Virus record (IMG/VR): IMGVR_UViG_3300040801_002086
Span: 1-23,308 of that record
DNA from: a virus
Length of the DNA stretch: 23,308 bases
Direction: 5' to 3' (one strand)
A program made the translations under genes and the position numbers. This document shows, one piece after another, positions 1 to 6,747 of this stretch. The stretch's first letter is position 1; each line of letters begins with the position of its first letter. A model generated the notes under the pieces. The model ran no database searches. It was not told the DNA's origin and saw nothing but the letters and a program-made list of their open reading frames with translations.

Positions 1-1
1 G

Positions 2-139
2 CGCCGGTGGCTGGAGGAGCGCGGGATCCCCTACCTTACCCGGCCGGACGGGCGGCCCGTGACGCGCGCCTCGGTCATTGACTCCGTGCTCATGCGAGGC
101 GCATCGTTATCCACGGAGCCCGATTTCTCAGGCCTGTGA
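2..139 (+). CDS. DUF4224-like small protein, 3' end only (integrase partner)
   Basis: An open frame enters from the left edge and ends at TGA 137-139, leaving 45 codons of C-terminus. The visible residues include RRWLEERGIPYLTRPDGRP, which matches the pattern of DUF4224 proteins (a W-L-x-x-x-G-I-P stretch followed by a D-G-R-P turn). In many proteobacterial prophages these short proteins are encoded just upstream of a tyrosine integrase and are suspected to act as excisionase or directionality factors; that role is inferred. The stop lies 1 nt before the ATG I chose for the integrase, so the two are probably co-transcribed and coupled. The start lies outside the window. The family call rests on a short motif recognised by eye. 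Confidence 0.62.
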   Translation, partial: RRWLEERGIPYLTRPDGRPVTRASVIDSVLMRGASLSTEPDFSGL

Positions 140-140
140 T

Positions 141-1007
141 ATGAAACTTCCCCCGAAAGTCCACGAGAAGAACGGCCGGTATTACTACGTCCATCGGAAC
201 CGCTGGCACGGCCTGAGCCGCGTCTCCGAGGGAGAAACCGCCATGCGGGAGGCGCTCCAGGGATTGCTCTCCCCGAGCCCGCGGACCTTCGGCGACCTCT
301 TCGACCAGTGGCTCACCGTCCCGCACGACCTCCGGCCCGTGACGGCCCGCGAATACCGCCGGATCGTCGAGGGTCGGCTCTCCCGGCATTTCGGGCGCAT
401 GGCCCTGGGCACGCTCCAGCCGGACCACGTCGCGGCCTACCTGGAGAAGCGCGGCGGCGTGAAGGCAAACCGAGAAATCGCCGTGCTCTCCACCGTCTGC
501 GCCTGGGCAATGCGGCGCCAGTGGCTCCGCTGGAATCCCTGCCATGGCGTGCGGCGAAACCGCGAGCGGCCGCGCCGGTATTACATCACGGACCAGGAGC
601 TCGAGCTGGCCCTGGAGCGGGCGCCCGCCGCCGTGCGGGATATCATGGAGGCCGCATATCTGACCGGGCTCCGGCAAGGCGATCTGCGCGCCCTGCGCCG
701 CTTCCAGCTCGACGACACCGGGATCCACGTCCAGGAGTCCAAGCGCGAGCGCCGGATCGTGATCCAGTGGTCGCCGCCGCTGCGCCTGGTCGTGCAGCGC
801 GCGCTCGCCCGCTCGGCCGGGCCCTTCGTCTTCACGAACAGTCGCGGCGAGGCCTGGACGCTCTCCGGGCTCCAGACGGCGATTACCCGGCTCGGCCTGC
901 CCTGGACCTTCCACGATCTGCGCGCGAAGGCCGAGAGCGATCACGCGACCGGGCTCGGCCTTATGGCTCGATACCAGCGCGCGCGGATTCTGACGCCCGT
1001 CCGATAG
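141..1007 (+). CDS. int: Tyrosine recombinase / phage integrase
   Basis: Predicted 288-residue site-specific recombinase that would integrate the phage at tRNA-Thr. An upstream in-frame ATG at 78 exists, but ATG 141 is preferred because it directly follows the preceding stop and gives a typical basic N-terminus (MKLPPKVHEKNGRYYYVHRN). Visible parts: N-terminal arm-binding-like region (about 1-45), core-binding domain (about 46-140) and catalytic domain with R178 (TGLRQGDLRAL), K201, H258-x-x-R261 (FHDLR), H268 and a candidate nucleophile Y278 (MARYQRA). Only 17 residues separate R261 from Y278, against about 35 in XerC/lambda-type enzymes, so the C-terminal lobe is short or divergent. It stops 66 nt before the tRNA-derived core and converges with the late operon. 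Identity as an integrase is secure; activity is not shown. Confidence 0.92.
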   Translation: MKLPPKVHEKNGRYYYVHRNRWHGLSRVSEGETAMREALQGLLSPSPRTFGDLFDQWLTVPHDLRPVTAREYRRIVEGRLSRHFGRMALGTLQPDHVAAYLEKRGGVKANREIAVLSTVCAWAMRRQWLRWNPCHGVRRNRERPRRYYITDQELELALERAPAAVRDIMEAAYLTGLRQGDLRALRRFQLDDTGIHVQESKRERRIVIQWSPPLRLVVQRALARSAGPFVFTNSRGEAWTLSGLQTAITRLGLPWTFHDLRAKAESDHATGLGLMARYQRARILTPVR

Positions 1008-1008
1008 C

Positions 1009-1039
1009 TTAGAGGCGAGGTTAGAAGCTAGAGGAAACG
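1009..1039. repeat. Left arm-type direct repeats of attP
   Basis: TTAGAGGCG at 1009-1017, TTAGAAG at 1021-1027 and CTAGAGGAAACG at 1028-1039 lie immediately after the integrase stop. The same order of elements (GCTTAGAGGCG, then TAGAGGAACG) recurs on the other side of the core at 1147-1175. Short direct repeats flanking a core on both sides are the usual form of integrase arm sites; that function is inferred. Confidence 0.55.
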
Positions 1040-1073
1040 ACCGGCGCCGGGGCTCATAAGTTGTTGTTTTAGA

Positions 1074-1122
1074 TGGTGCCGGAGAGTGGATTCGAACCAC
1101 CGACCTACTGATTACGAATCAG
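1074..1122 (-). other. attP core: 3' part of tRNA-Thr(CGT)
   Basis: Read on the minus strand, this 49-bp stretch starts inside the anticodon stem, shows the anticodon loop TTCGTAA (anticodon CGT, Thr), the T arm (GGTGG / TTCGAAT / CCACT), the 3' acceptor strand CTCCGGC, discriminator A and CCA. No D arm and no 5' acceptor strand (expected GCCGGAG) are present upstream, so this is not a complete tRNA gene. Tyrosine integrases often use the 3' half of a tRNA gene so that integration rebuilds the tRNA. The integrase lies on the 3' side and the late operon on the 5' side, so both flanks are phage, as expected of attP. Confidence 0.8.
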
Positions 1123-1148
1123 AGGCGGACGGCTTACGGCTCAACGGC

Positions 1149-1175
1149 TTAGAGGCGGGAGATTTAGAGGAACGG
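1149..1175. repeat. Right arm-type direct repeats of attP
   Basis: TTAGAGGCGGGA at 1149-1160 and TTAGAGGAACGG at 1164-1175 mirror the elements at 1009-1039 in the same orientation. A further related TTAGACG lies at 1217-1223. The repeats sit 26 nt beyond the tRNA-derived core. Their placement on both sides of the core and outside any gene supports a role as integrase or excisionase binding sites, which is inferred. Confidence 0.52.
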
Positions 1176-1193
1176 GCCAGCGAGCGCGGCCCG
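1173..1193 (-). terminator. Weak hairpin at the end of the late operon
   Basis: CGGGCC (1173-1178) and GGCCCG (1188-1193) can form a 6-bp GC stem with a 9-nt loop, about 30 nt past the last late-operon stop. On the minus strand it is followed by only a mildly pyrimidine-rich stretch and no U-run, so it would be a poor intrinsic terminator. No better candidate is visible between the o-spanin gene and the core. Confidence 0.25.
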
Positions 1194-1223
1194 ATATTGT
1201 GCGGAGGCGGATCGGCTTAGACG

Positions 1224-1472
1224 CTATTCGGCGCGCCGGTTGTGCTCCTCCAGGATCGCGACGAGCTGGTCCGCGTAGGCCTTGCGCAGCGCATCACGGA
1301 CCGCGAGCGACTCATAGGCCGCATCGCTCAGGCATGAGAGCTCCTCCGCCTGGACCGTCGGAAGCACGGGCGCAGGCGGGACCGGCAGCTCCGGCACGAT
1401 GTACACCGTCCGCGTGACGCAGCCGGAGAGCGCGAGAGCGACGACGAAGGCGAGCGCGGCCCGTTGCATCAT
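1224..1472 (-). CDS. o-spanin (Rz1-like outer-membrane lipoprotein)
   Basis: An 82-residue lipoprotein. The N-terminus MMQRAALAFVVALALSGC has a basic start, a hydrophobic segment and a lipobox ending at C18. A proline-rich stretch follows (PELPVPPAPVLP), a hallmark of Rz1-type outer-membrane spanins. With the i-spanin encoded just upstream it would bridge the periplasm and fuse inner and outer membranes in the last step of lysis. The ATG overlaps the i-spanin stop (ATGA) and is preceded by a good ribosome site, AGGAGA. Last gene of the late operon. Unlike lambda, the o-spanin gene follows the i-spanin gene instead of lying inside it. The function is well supported by the lipobox, the proline content and the gene pair. 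Confidence 0.85.
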   Translation of the reverse strand: MMQRAALAFVVALALSGCVTRTVYIVPELPVPPAPVLPTVQAEELSCLSDAAYESLAVRDALRKAYADQLVAILEEHNRRAE

Positions 1473-1726
1473 TTCTCCTGGAAGTGGTCGCGGCGGCCCG
1501 CCTTGGCGGCCTCCCGGACGGATTGAACGGCTTTCTCGCCGTCCTGGCGCGCCTGGTCGCTGGCGGCCTGCGTCCGGCGCGCCTGGTTTAAGGTTTCCTG
1601 CACCGCAGCGCCCCAGGCTTCCGCCCGACGCTCGCGCCGCTTGGCTCCGCGCCAGGCCTGGAAGAATCCCGCCGCCGCCACCAGGGCGGCCACGAGCGCG
1701 GCGATCAGCGTCTCGACGATGCTCAT
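1469..1726 (-). CDS. i-spanin (Rz-like inner-membrane protein)
   Basis: An 85-residue protein with an N-terminal membrane anchor (residues about 3-24, VETLIAALVAALVAAAGFF) followed by a charged, Ala/Gln/Arg-rich helix to the C-terminus that should form a coiled coil in the periplasm. This is the usual form of an inner-membrane spanin subunit, though shorter than lambda Rz (153 residues). The start ATG at 1726 overlaps the preceding stop as ATGA; a longer reading from further upstream would run antisense-like through the preceding gene and is rejected. Its stop overlaps the o-spanin start. Pairing with a lipobox protein is the strongest evidence. Confidence 0.78.
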   Translation of the reverse strand: MSIVETLIAALVAALVAAAGFFQAWRGAKRRERRAEAWGAAVQETLNQARRTQAASDQARQDGEKAVQSVREAAKAGRRDHFQEK

Positions 1727-2019
1727 TGGTACACCTTCGCGACGCGGCCCTTGACGAGATCCGTCGCCGAGTCTGAGATATATCCCAGGCCGAAGGCCGC
1801 GGCGAGCGTGAGCTGATTTGCTTCCGCCAGGATCACGACGCCGACCAGGCCCATGCCGACCGACAAGGCCGTCTGATACGGATGATCCCGCAGGTAATCG
1901 CCGATATGCAGGTGGATCTCGCCGCCCTGGCGGAGCGAGACCATAGTTTTCGCGAAGTGCATCACCAGGCCGACGAGCGCCATCGCGAAGAATGGCCACA
2001 AGGTTGAGAGCTCAGGCAT
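1723..2019 (-). CDS. Two-TM small membrane protein, holin candidate
   Basis: A 98-residue protein with hydrophobic segments at about 8-28 (WPFFAMALVGLVMHFAKTMV) and about 50-80 (TALSVGMGLVGVVILAEANQ and following residues), separated by a polar, His-containing loop. The size, the two membrane spans and the position between the lysozyme and spanin genes suggest a holin, needed because the lysozyme has no export signal. A ribosome site GAGG lies 8 nt before the ATG, and the gene overlaps the lysozyme end by 8 nt. I do not recognise a specific holin family. The membrane/coiled-coil protein at 2646-2975 is a rival candidate. Confidence 0.5.
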   Translation of the reverse strand: MPELSTLWPFFAMALVGLVMHFAKTMVSLRQGGEIHLHIGDYLRDHPYQTALSVGMGLVGVVILAEANQLTLAAAFGLGYISDSATDLVKGRVAKVYQ

Positions 2020-2440
2020 TTGAAGGTCCTCGGATCAGTGCCGCCACCCGGGCGGCGCGGTTTGGAGTCTGTACGGACCAGCGGCTATCGAGCGCCTCCC
2101 GGGCCGCGGTCTCGCGGTCGCCACGGCGCAGCGCGGCCAGCATCCGCCGGAACTTGAGCAGGCCAGGCACGCCGAGTTGATAGGCCATATTCACAAGCGC
2201 CCGCTGCACCGGCTCCGGTTGCTGGTCGAGGTCCGGCCAGCGGCGCCGGAGCTCCTCGATAACGTGCCGTATCACTTCGTCGAGCCAGTAGTCCGCGACG
2301 TGCTGCGGTAGACCTCCGCCGCGGCGCTTGTCGACAAGGAAACCGTATCCGATCGTGAAGAACCCGAGCGAATCCTCGTAAACGTGCGGCCGCCAGCCCT
2401 CGTCGCGAATCAGGTCCGCGCGGAGCTGCTCTCTATCCAT
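2012..2440 (-). CDS. Endolysin, T4-type lysozyme (GH24)
   Basis: A 142-residue muramidase that cleaves the MurNAc-GlcNAc bond of peptidoglycan at lysis. The catalytic triad is visible with exact T4 lysozyme spacing: E14 (RDEGWRP), D23 (YEDSLG) and T29 (TIGYG), against E11, D20 and T26 in T4. The C-terminal helical part contains ALVNMAYQLGVPGL and FRRMLAALRRGD, as usual for the family. The start ATG at 2440 lies 2 nt after the preceding stop; a frame extending upstream is rejected because it would add an Arg/Pro-rich tail across the neighbouring gene. There is no signal peptide or signal-anchor segment, so a holin is needed for release. Confidence 0.93.
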   Translation of the reverse strand: MDREQLRADLIRDEGWRPHVYEDSLGFFTIGYGFLVDKRRGGGLPQHVADYWLDEVIRHVIEELRRRWPDLDQQPEPVQRALVNMAYQLGVPGLLKFRRMLAALRRGDRETAAREALDSRWSVQTPNRAARVAALIRGPSNA

Positions 2441-2442
2441 GG

Positions 2443-2649
2443 TCAGCGGTAGACGCTTTCGGCCTGGGCGCGCGTGCCTGGGCTCACGCCCTCTTGTCGG
2501 GCGGCCGGGCAATGCGTCGCACCCACCCCGGCGAAGTAGACGCGGATATCGGCGAGGAGCTTATTGACCCGATCGCCGTCCGGCTTGTCGCGCGCGGCTT
2601 CGTCCCGGAGCGACTCGATCCGGTCGAGGAGGCATTCTCGCGGGCTCAT
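2443..2649 (-). CDS. Small hypothetical protein
   Basis: A 68-residue soluble protein, unrecognised. The first half (MSPRECLLDRIESLRDEA and on) is predicted helical and charged, the second half has VYFAGVGATHCPAARQEG. The start overlaps the preceding stop (ATGA), and the stop is 2 nt before the lysozyme ATG, so it is translated in the coupled chain. Its place just before the endolysin suggests a lysis-module accessory, but the sequence shows no membrane segment or catalytic motif. Confidence 0.6.
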   Translation of the reverse strand: MSPRECLLDRIESLRDEAARDKPDGDRVNKLLADIRVYFAGVGATHCPAARQEGVSPGTRAQAESVYR

Positions 2650-2975
2650 CGTGCCAGGCGGTCGAGCTTGTCGACGATCGCGTCGAGTTTCTTGTCTTGG
2701 CGATCCATCCGGGCCGCGAGGTCGATCTTCATTTCCCGCTGCGCATCTTCGGCCGCCGTCAGGCGCGCATCGAGAATCCCGATTTCACGGGACGCGCCCG
2801 GCGTTATGTTTTGCCCGGCTAGTTTCTGGATCTGCTCTTGCGTGGCCTGCCGCCACTGATCGACCTCGCCTTGCCAGCTGGCCGTCTTCGCAAACAGCGC
2901 GAGCAGTGCCAACAAGAGCGCGGTGTCGATGATCGCCCACCACGGGCGCGCGCGGTGAATGTCAGGCCTTGCCAT
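2646..2975 (-). CDS. Membrane-anchored coiled-coil protein of the lysis module
   Basis: A 109-residue protein with one N-terminal membrane segment (about 12-30, WWAIIDTALLLALLALFAK) followed by a long helix rich in Gln, Lys, Asp and Arg with heptad-like hydrophobic spacing (LDARLTAAEDAQREMKID, then MDRQDKKLDAIVDKLDRL). The ATG at 2975 is chosen because GGGAG lies 8 nt upstream; an alternative ATG at 2999 overlaps the preceding stop as ATGA and would add eight residues. The topology resembles an i-spanin or a holin/antiholin accessory, but a canonical spanin pair already exists downstream. First gene after the tail genes. Confidence 0.6.
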   Translation of the reverse strand: MARPDIHRARPWWAIIDTALLLALLALFAKTASWQGEVDQWRQATQEQIQKLAGQNITPGASREIGILDARLTAAEDAQREMKIDLAARMDRQDKKLDAIVDKLDRLAR

Positions 2976-2995
2976 TGAATTAACTCCCGTTTTTC

Positions 2996-4492
2996 TCATG
3001 CTGCGCGAATCGCCCAGCCCGTGCCATTTCCCGCCCGGCAATAAAGCCAGTCGTCGAATTCCGTGATCGCTCCGAGCGTAGACTTCACCGTGTTGTCGTT
3101 GACGTTATCCCCTGTTCGGCCGCTGTTTCTATATCCGGCGGTATATAGGCGGCCGTCCGCACCTAACGCCACCATGAAAATATTCCCGGCCTCGACGCGC
3201 CGCCATTCTCTCGAGTCGTCGATGAGCTGCGTATCCGTATACGTCCCGTTTGGCAGCGCGAGGTTTCCGAGCGAAGAGACGCCCCAGCCGAGAATTGCGC
3301 CCGTCGGCCCGATTATTGGCACCTGTCCGTATCGCGTCTTGCCGCCGAGAAACCTCACGTTGAGAGGCGCCTGCGCTGCAGCGAGCGGCGCGGTGATGCC
3401 GGAGGTTGTCCCCTGGCACGTCGCGCCGGAGTTATTCGCGCCAAACGTGAATATCTCTCCATTGATCAGGACCGCGCCCGCGGCGATCCCGATGCCCATG
3501 ATCTCTTGCGCTCCGGTAACGAAGGCCGCGGTCGGGTTTTGCGTCGCGGTCACGACATTGACGTCGACGTTTATCGCGTTGGCGTTTTGGTAGTTGCGCC
3601 CCCAACCATAGAGCTCGCCGTCCTTAATTGCGATTGCGCTCTCGTTGTTGTTGATCGCGCGAGACCATCCCGTCTCGGATCCGACCCGGGTCGGCACACG
3701 GGTGATTCCCGAGGTTGTGCCCTGGGCGGTTATATAGCTTCGGTTATCGCCCCAGGAATACAGCGAGCCGTCCGACCGGATCGCAAAGCAACAGTAATAG
3801 CCGGTGCTGCACCAGACCCAGTCGTCTATTTCTGGCGCGATCCGGGTCAGGCGCGTATGAAACCCGCTCGTCAGGTTGACCCCGGTCATGCCAGAAAGAT
3901 GCGAGCCGCAAGAGTAGAGCTGTCCGTCTCGGATCGCGAGAGTTACGGATGAGTTCGAATCCACGAAACTCCAGTCTGCGAACTCCTCCAGTAGGTTTGT
4001 TACGCGCAGCGTCGGCACCGCGGTGAAGCCCGTCACCGTGCCTGCGCCGCTTTGCGCCAGGCCATTCGAGCCCCAGGAATACAGCGAGCCTAGAATCGGC
4101 GGCTCGTCAGGCGGGAGAGTCCAAGCCCCGCTGATCACCAGCGAGGCCGAAAACATCACCGCATTTTTATATTCGCCCGTGATCTGGAGGTCCTGAATAT
4201 AGGCGCCGTCCGTCTGTATTAGATAGCCGTCCGGGAATTCGACCTCGACGTCGATCAGCTCCCCGGCGAGCTTCGGCTGGATCAGCTGGGAGACGTGCGG
4301 AAGCGAGAGCACGCCCTCGATCCCGAGCACGAGCTCGCGCGTATCTATGATGCCCAGCAAGTGCCGGAATCCGTCTTCCTCTTCGTGGCTTACGTTGATC
4401 GCTTCATTGTTGAAGCGCACCGTCTTGGCACGGGCGCCCGCGATCGCGACGCCGTCCTTCCGGATGATCAGCTGCCGCCCTGCGTAGCTCAT
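2996..4492 (-). CDS. Tail-tube-like domain fused to a seven-repeat RCC1 beta-propeller
   Basis: A 498-residue protein in two parts. Residues 1-130 are a paralogue of the tail tube protein at 10049-10456: both have G-R near the start, then K-T-x-x-x-N-N-E-x-I, a GFR motif, and near the end N-[AD]-A-V-x-F-S-A-S followed by S-G. Residues 134-498 hold seven RCC1-type repeats, each with a core like LYSWGSN, starting at about 137, 192, 244, 294, 347, 400 and 449 (spacing 49-55). The C-terminal strand (WLYCRAGNG) probably closes the ring with the first repeat. The gene directly follows the tail hub, so the tube-like domain may dock on the tail tip and the propeller may bind a host receptor; that is inferred. 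The start overlaps the hub stop (ATGA). Confidence 0.85.
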   Translation of the reverse strand: MSYAGRQLIIRKDGVAIAGARAKTVRFNNEAINVSHEEEDGFRHLLGIIDTRELVLGIEGVLSLPHVSQLIQPKLAGELIDVEVEFPDGYLIQTDGAYIQDLQITGEYKNAVMFSASLVISGAWTLPPDEPPILGSLYSWGSNGLAQSGAGTVTGFTAVPTLRVTNLLEEFADWSFVDSNSSVTLAIRDGQLYSCGSHLSGMTGVNLTSGFHTRLTRIAPEIDDWVWCSTGYYCCFAIRSDGSLYSWGDNRSYITAQGTTSGITRVPTRVGSETGWSRAINNNESAIAIKDGELYGWGRNYQNANAINVDVNVVTATQNPTAAFVTGAQEIMGIGIAAGAVLINGEIFTFGANNSGATCQGTTSGITAPLAAAQAPLNVRFLGGKTRYGQVPIIGPTGAILGWGVSSLGNLALPNGTYTDTQLIDDSREWRRVEAGNIFMVALGADGRLYTAGYRNSGRTGDNVNDNTVKSTLGAITEFDDWLYCRAGNGTGWAIRAA

Positions 4493-6747
4493 ACGTCCAC
4501 CCGCGCGCCGAGGATCGTCCCCTCGAGGGTCCAGGTAATCAGGTCGTCACCGTCCACCGCGACGCCCGCCGCGCCGCCGGTCCCGTTTGTGTCGCCGCCC
4601 GTGGCCGCGTCGCCCGCCTGCCCAGGGTCGCCGCCGTCGCCGCCGGTGCCGCTGTCGGCGGTGCCGCCTGCGCCGCCTGCAGTTTGCGTGCCCGGGTCGC
4701 CGTCTTGTGCATTGCCGGAAAGGATCGGATTGCCGAAGCCCTGGACGCCCGGCAGATAGCCCGCGCCGCCACCGCCGCCTGCGACGTATGGCTCGCCGAC
4801 GACGTCCGTCGTGGCCGCGCCGCCACCGCCGCCACCGCCTGCGATCGTCCCGTTGTTTTCAATGGCGATCGGCACGCGGGTATATATGCCGGTGCCGCCC
4901 GCCTGGCCGTCGACGAACGAACCACCCGAACCACCCTGGCCGCGGACCGCCCCGTCGATCACGAGCGAGAGCTCAACGCTTTCCGGCCAGTCGCCGACGT
5001 CCAGCGCAGGCGCGCTTAACGTGCTTCCGCCGATCGTCGCATTCGAGGTTATGACGAAGAGCACGGACTCGCCGCCCGACGAGCCGCCGCTACTGTCTTC
5101 GTCGAACGGCCCATATATTTGGTCGTGAATGTCGCGGAGGTTGATATTAAATCCGTCGACGTCGATCACCACGACGCGCCCGTCGTCGGGCAGTGCAGTG
5201 AAGGCCATTTCCTCGGCCTGGACGACGGCCCGGTCGTCGCGGTACTCGACCGACGTCACCTGGACCGGCACGACGGCCCGGCCGCCCTCTTCGTCCTGCA
5301 GTGACCAGTGCGAGATCCTGGCACCGCGCCCCAGCGAAGGACACGACGTGCCGCAGAATACGTCCCAGGAGATCCGCCGCGGTGGCGTCGAATAGCGCGC
5401 ATAGAGCAGCGAATTCAAACGCTCGGCCGCCGTCCTGTTGGCGGAGTCGATCCAGCGACTAAATACTTTCTTAATCGCCGGTTGCCCGCCGTGCTCGATC
5501 TCGGTTGAGTCCGGATCTATCAGCGCAACGGCGCTGCGGTAGTTGCTGGTATCGTCCAGGCGCCCCAGCGGATTTATCAGGTTGAAGTATGTCCAGACCT
5601 GGGAGACGCGCTTTTTAGGTTGGTCGGTCGCGGAGTAGCTGCCGCGGAGAATCGAGTCTTCGTTATAGAGCTCGGCCGTCGAGCTCACGGGCCGCAGCGC
5701 GGTTAGATATATTTGCTGGCTCAACGGGTCGGCCCATAGCACCAAACCGATCTGCTCTATCAGCTCGTTAACGAGCTCGCGAACCGGCGTCGGCTCGGCA
5801 ATCTCGGCAGAGTAGAGACGCGAGATCCATTGGTCGACCTCCGCTTGCCAGGTCGCGAGCGGGATCCATGCCGGGTCGACGTCCGCGTATGTCGTGAGGA
5901 GATCATAGATCAGGTCGGCCGGAGTCTCGCTCGAATATTCAAGCACGAGCTGGACGATCTCTCCGGCGTCGTGCGATTCGGCGTCAGTGTTCGATTGCGC
6001 CCGGGTCAGGGTCAGCACGTCGCCGGAGCGCGTGAAACTGCATATTTCCTTGCCGCCGAGCGCGACCTTACCTGAGGCGGGATACTCCGACCCGATCCCG
6101 GACGGCGATAACGTGATCGAGGTCGCCGTCTCGTCGATGCCGCTCGTGAGCAGGCCTCGACTGATCGCTGGCGCCTGCGCCCGGTCGCCGTCCGCGTACT
6201 TGAGTAGATCCTTTGCCGTGACCTGGAAGGACTCCCCGCGCGGGCCGGACGTCGATTCGATAACGTAGTGCCAGGTTCGCATCGCGGATAGGTCCTGGCC
6301 GAGCTCGCCCCGGATCACGCGCAGCGGCGCGCCCTTCAAGCTCGCGAGGCGCGCCCGCCATTTGCCCCAAAACGTGCCCTGGGAAAAAGGCGCATAACTT
6401 CGGTCCGCCAGGTACTTGTCGATGCCCGTATCCGGATGCGGGTGATCCTGGAAGCTCACAGAGACGGACTCCCGCTGGCCCATGCTCACGCCCGGGTCGA
6501 TAACTGCCGGAGTCACCCGGACCGACTTGAGGCTCGGAATCGCGTCGACCGGGTCGTCGGTTACGCCCGCCAGGGAAAAGCGCAGGGTCAAAACATCGGC
6601 GTCATAATTCGCGCGGTCCTGGCACGTCCGCCAGGTATTGAAGCATTTCGTCGCGCCGGTCACGCCAACAGCGGCCGTGCACGGCGCCGTGCCGTAGGTT
6701 AGCGAGCAGACCGGAAAGTCGATCTCTACATATGTGACCGCTTTCAC
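4489..6747 (-). CDS. Tail tip / hub protein with four-Cys motif and glycine-rich C-terminus
   Basis: A 752-residue protein in the position of the tail hub or lambda J-type tip. Residues 14-42 carry four cysteines (C14-x8-C23-x11-C35-x6-C42, including CFNTWRTCQD). A cysteine set of this kind occurs in tail-tip proteins such as lambda gpL, where it holds a [4Fe-4S] cluster, so metal binding is likely. The middle (about 45-560) is beta-rich and hub-like. Residues about 600-730 (nt 4558-4950) are very glycine-rich with runs such as AGGGGGGGAA and AGGGGGAG, resembling polyglycine-helix adhesin tips of phage receptor-binding proteins. Coupled by ATGA to both neighbours. The exact hub family is not certain. 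Confidence 0.78.
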   Translation of the reverse strand: MKAVTYVEIDFPVCSLTYGTAPCTAAVGVTGATKCFNTWRTCQDRANYDADVLTLRFSLAGVTDDPVDAIPSLKSVRVTPAVIDPGVSMGQRESVSVSFQDHPHPDTGIDKYLADRSYAPFSQGTFWGKWRARLASLKGAPLRVIRGELGQDLSAMRTWHYVIESTSGPRGESFQVTAKDLLKYADGDRAQAPAISRGLLTSGIDETATSITLSPSGIGSEYPASGKVALGGKEICSFTRSGDVLTLTRAQSNTDAESHDAGEIVQLVLEYSSETPADLIYDLLTTYADVDPAWIPLATWQAEVDQWISRLYSAEIAEPTPVRELVNELIEQIGLVLWADPLSQQIYLTALRPVSSTAELYNEDSILRGSYSATDQPKKRVSQVWTYFNLINPLGRLDDTSNYRSAVALIDPDSTEIEHGGQPAIKKVFSRWIDSANRTAAERLNSLLYARYSTPPRRISWDVFCGTSCPSLGRGARISHWSLQDEEGGRAVVPVQVTSVEYRDDRAVVQAEEMAFTALPDDGRVVVIDVDGFNINLRDIHDQIYGPFDEDSSGGSSGGESVLFVITSNATIGGSTLSAPALDVGDWPESVELSLVIDGAVRGQGGSGGSFVDGQAGGTGIYTRVPIAIENNGTIAGGGGGGGAATTDVVGEPYVAGGGGGAGYLPGVQGFGNPILSGNAQDGDPGTQTAGGAGGTADSGTGGDGGDPGQAGDAATGGDTNGTGGAAGVAVDGDDLITWTLEGTILGARVDV

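Noticed and set aside
1041-1050. Palindrome CCGGCGCCGG as an integrase-gene terminator
   Set aside because: A perfect palindrome without a loop and without a U-run cannot act as a normal intrinsic terminator; such GC words are expected by chance here.
90-1100. Long minus-strand open frame (336 codons) opposite the integrase
   Set aside because: It is antisense to a clear integrase with catalytic residues, its translation is Arg/Pro/Gly-rich and without domains, and it runs into the tRNA core. Long antisense frames are common in GC-rich DNA.
1074-1150. Complete tRNA-Thr gene
   Set aside because: The D arm and 5' acceptor strand are missing; sequence upstream of the anticodon stem does not pair with CTCCGGC. 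Only an attachment core remains.
4539-5054. Overlapping frames on both strands in the glycine-rich region
   Set aside because: They arise from the GCC/GGC low-complexity DNA coding for the glycine runs of the hub and have no independent support.
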